Source: Streptomyces ureilyticus (GTDB taxonomy: Bacteria > Actinomycetota > Actinomycetes > Streptomycetales > Streptomycetaceae). Taken from it: a stretch of 49,582 bases of DNA. Made by a program: the position numbers and the translations under genes. Position 1 is the stretch's first letter, and every line of letters begins with the position of its first letter. A model generated the notes under the pieces. That model was given only the letters and a program-made list of their open reading frames with translations. It was not told where the DNA came from and made no database searches. Of this stretch, positions 48,971 through 49,582 are shown in pieces. The stretch spans positions 1 to 49,582 of the forward strand of contig NZ_JAAKZX010000054.1 in assembly GCF_011045025.1 (NCBI RefSeq). The letters are read 5' to 3'.

Positions 48971-49582
48971 ATGATTGACCTGCGCCGACTGCACGTCCTG
49001 AGAGCGGTCGACCACTACGGAACGGTCACCGCCGCCGCCCGCGCCCTGCACTTCACTCCGTCCGCCGCCTCGCAGCAGATCCGGCAGCTGGCCCGTGACC
49101 TGGGTGTCAACCTGCTGGAACCGCAGGGCCGCGGCGTACGCCTGACTCCGGCGGCCCGGAGCCTGCTCACCCACGCCGACGCGATCCAGGCCCGCTGGGA
49201 GCGCGCGGAGCTCGACCTACGGGCCGACCACAGCGAGCCCGCCGGGTTGCTACGGGTGAGCGGTTTCCCGGTGGCCATCTCGATCCTGCTCGCCCCGATG
49301 GCCGCGCAGCTGCGCGAACGCCACCCGCGCCTCACCGTCCAGATCCAGGAGCTGGACGTAACGGCGTGCTTCGACCTGCTCTTCGAGGGTGAGATCGACT
49401 TGGCGGTCGTCGAGGCGACCCCCCTCAACCCGCCGCTCAGCGACACCCGCTTCGACCAACAACCGCTCCTGGACGACCCGTTCGACCTGGTCGTCCCGAA
49501 GGGGCACCGCCTGGCCGGCCGGGACCGCGTCGACCTCACGGAAGCCGCCCACGAGCCCTGGATCGCCCCCGTCCCCGAGAGC
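48971..49582 (+). CDS. LysR-family regulator, 3' end outside window
   Basis: The ATG at 48971 opens a frame of 204 codons that runs off the right edge without a stop. The N-terminal winged helix reads MIDLRRLHVLRAVDHYGTVT, then AAARALHFTPSAASQQIRQLARDLGVNLLEPQGRGVRLTPAA, a standard LysR pattern. The start of the effector domain follows (LLRVSGFPVAISILLAPMAAQL, FEGEIDLAVVEATP). A full-length protein would be about 300 residues, so roughly 100 are missing. It probably controls itself and perhaps the divergent small zinc-ribbon gene. Confidence 0.9.
   Translation, partial: MIDLRRLHVLRAVDHYGTVTAAARALHFTPSAASQQIRQLARDLGVNLLEPQGRGVRLTPAARSLLTHADAIQARWERAELDLRADHSEPAGLLRVSGFPVAISILLAPMAAQLRERHPRLTVQIQELDVTACFDLLFEGEIDLAVVEATPLNPPLSDTRFDQQPLLDDPFDLVVPKGHRLAGRDRVDLTEAAHEPWIAPVPES

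Overview
The window is high-GC actinobacterial chromosome and almost certainly Streptomyces. GTG starts are common, TTA codons are very rare, and secreted lipoproteins and a PAS-GAF-PP2C phosphatase are present. A fasR-fabD-fabH-acpP-fabF block is followed by a DUF3145-type gene, and there is an SCO2400-family membrane protein; from memory this order resembles the S. coelicolor region around SCO2386-SCO2410.

Layout. 1-1400: the 3' part of a Pro-rich membrane-anchored protein and a pirin-like protein. 1464-7103: the housekeeping type II fatty acid synthase operon with its PucR-type activator, with hairpins on both sides of acpP, ending at a strong bidirectional terminator shared with a convergent DUF3145-type gene. 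7306-17073: exported and accessory enzymes (SGNH lipoprotein, GH3 beta-glucosidase with a divergent TetR regulator, a pyroglutamyl-peptidase-like protein with Ser in place of the catalytic Cys, an EI24/CysZ-like membrane protein, two fused gene remnants, an M14 metallocarboxypeptidase). 17352-22541: a 1729-residue secreted protein with two GH43 catalytic modules. 22744-25149: a PP2C phosphatase gene with two TTA (bldA-type) codons. 25231-31211 (minus strand): a YtfQ-YtfR-YtfT-YjfF type CUT2 sugar transporter with its LacI regulator. 31466-36667: oxidoreductase/MarR pair, furA-katG, SCO2400-family protein. 36952-47251: an enolase-superfamily dehydratase, a zinc dehydrogenase, an unrecognised barrel-like protein, a ChvE-MmsA-MmsB CUT2 transporter, aldose 1-epimerase, and a PLP aminotransferase with a long Gln/Pro-rich tail. 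47436-48458: a secreted endo-arabinanase running towards them. 48616-49582: a small zinc-ribbon protein and the 5' part of a LysR gene.

How it works together. Everything from 17 kb to 48.5 kb except the stress and regulatory genes fits the breakdown of arabinose-containing plant polysaccharide: secreted GH43 enzymes cut arabinan, two CUT2 transporters import monosaccharides, GalM interconverts anomers, and a dehydrogenase plus sugar-acid dehydratase could feed a non-phosphorylated oxidative route. A short motif, ATYTCGAACR (or a one-mismatch form), lies upstream of the big GH43 gene, the YtfQ-type gene, the dehydratase and the endo-arabinanase, which suggests one regulon over about 31 kb. The LacI gene carries a different, classical LacI-type operator. 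The regulator of the TCGAAC motif and the function of the barrel protein at 39242-40210 are the two main unknowns. All functional calls come from reading the sequence; no database search was run.
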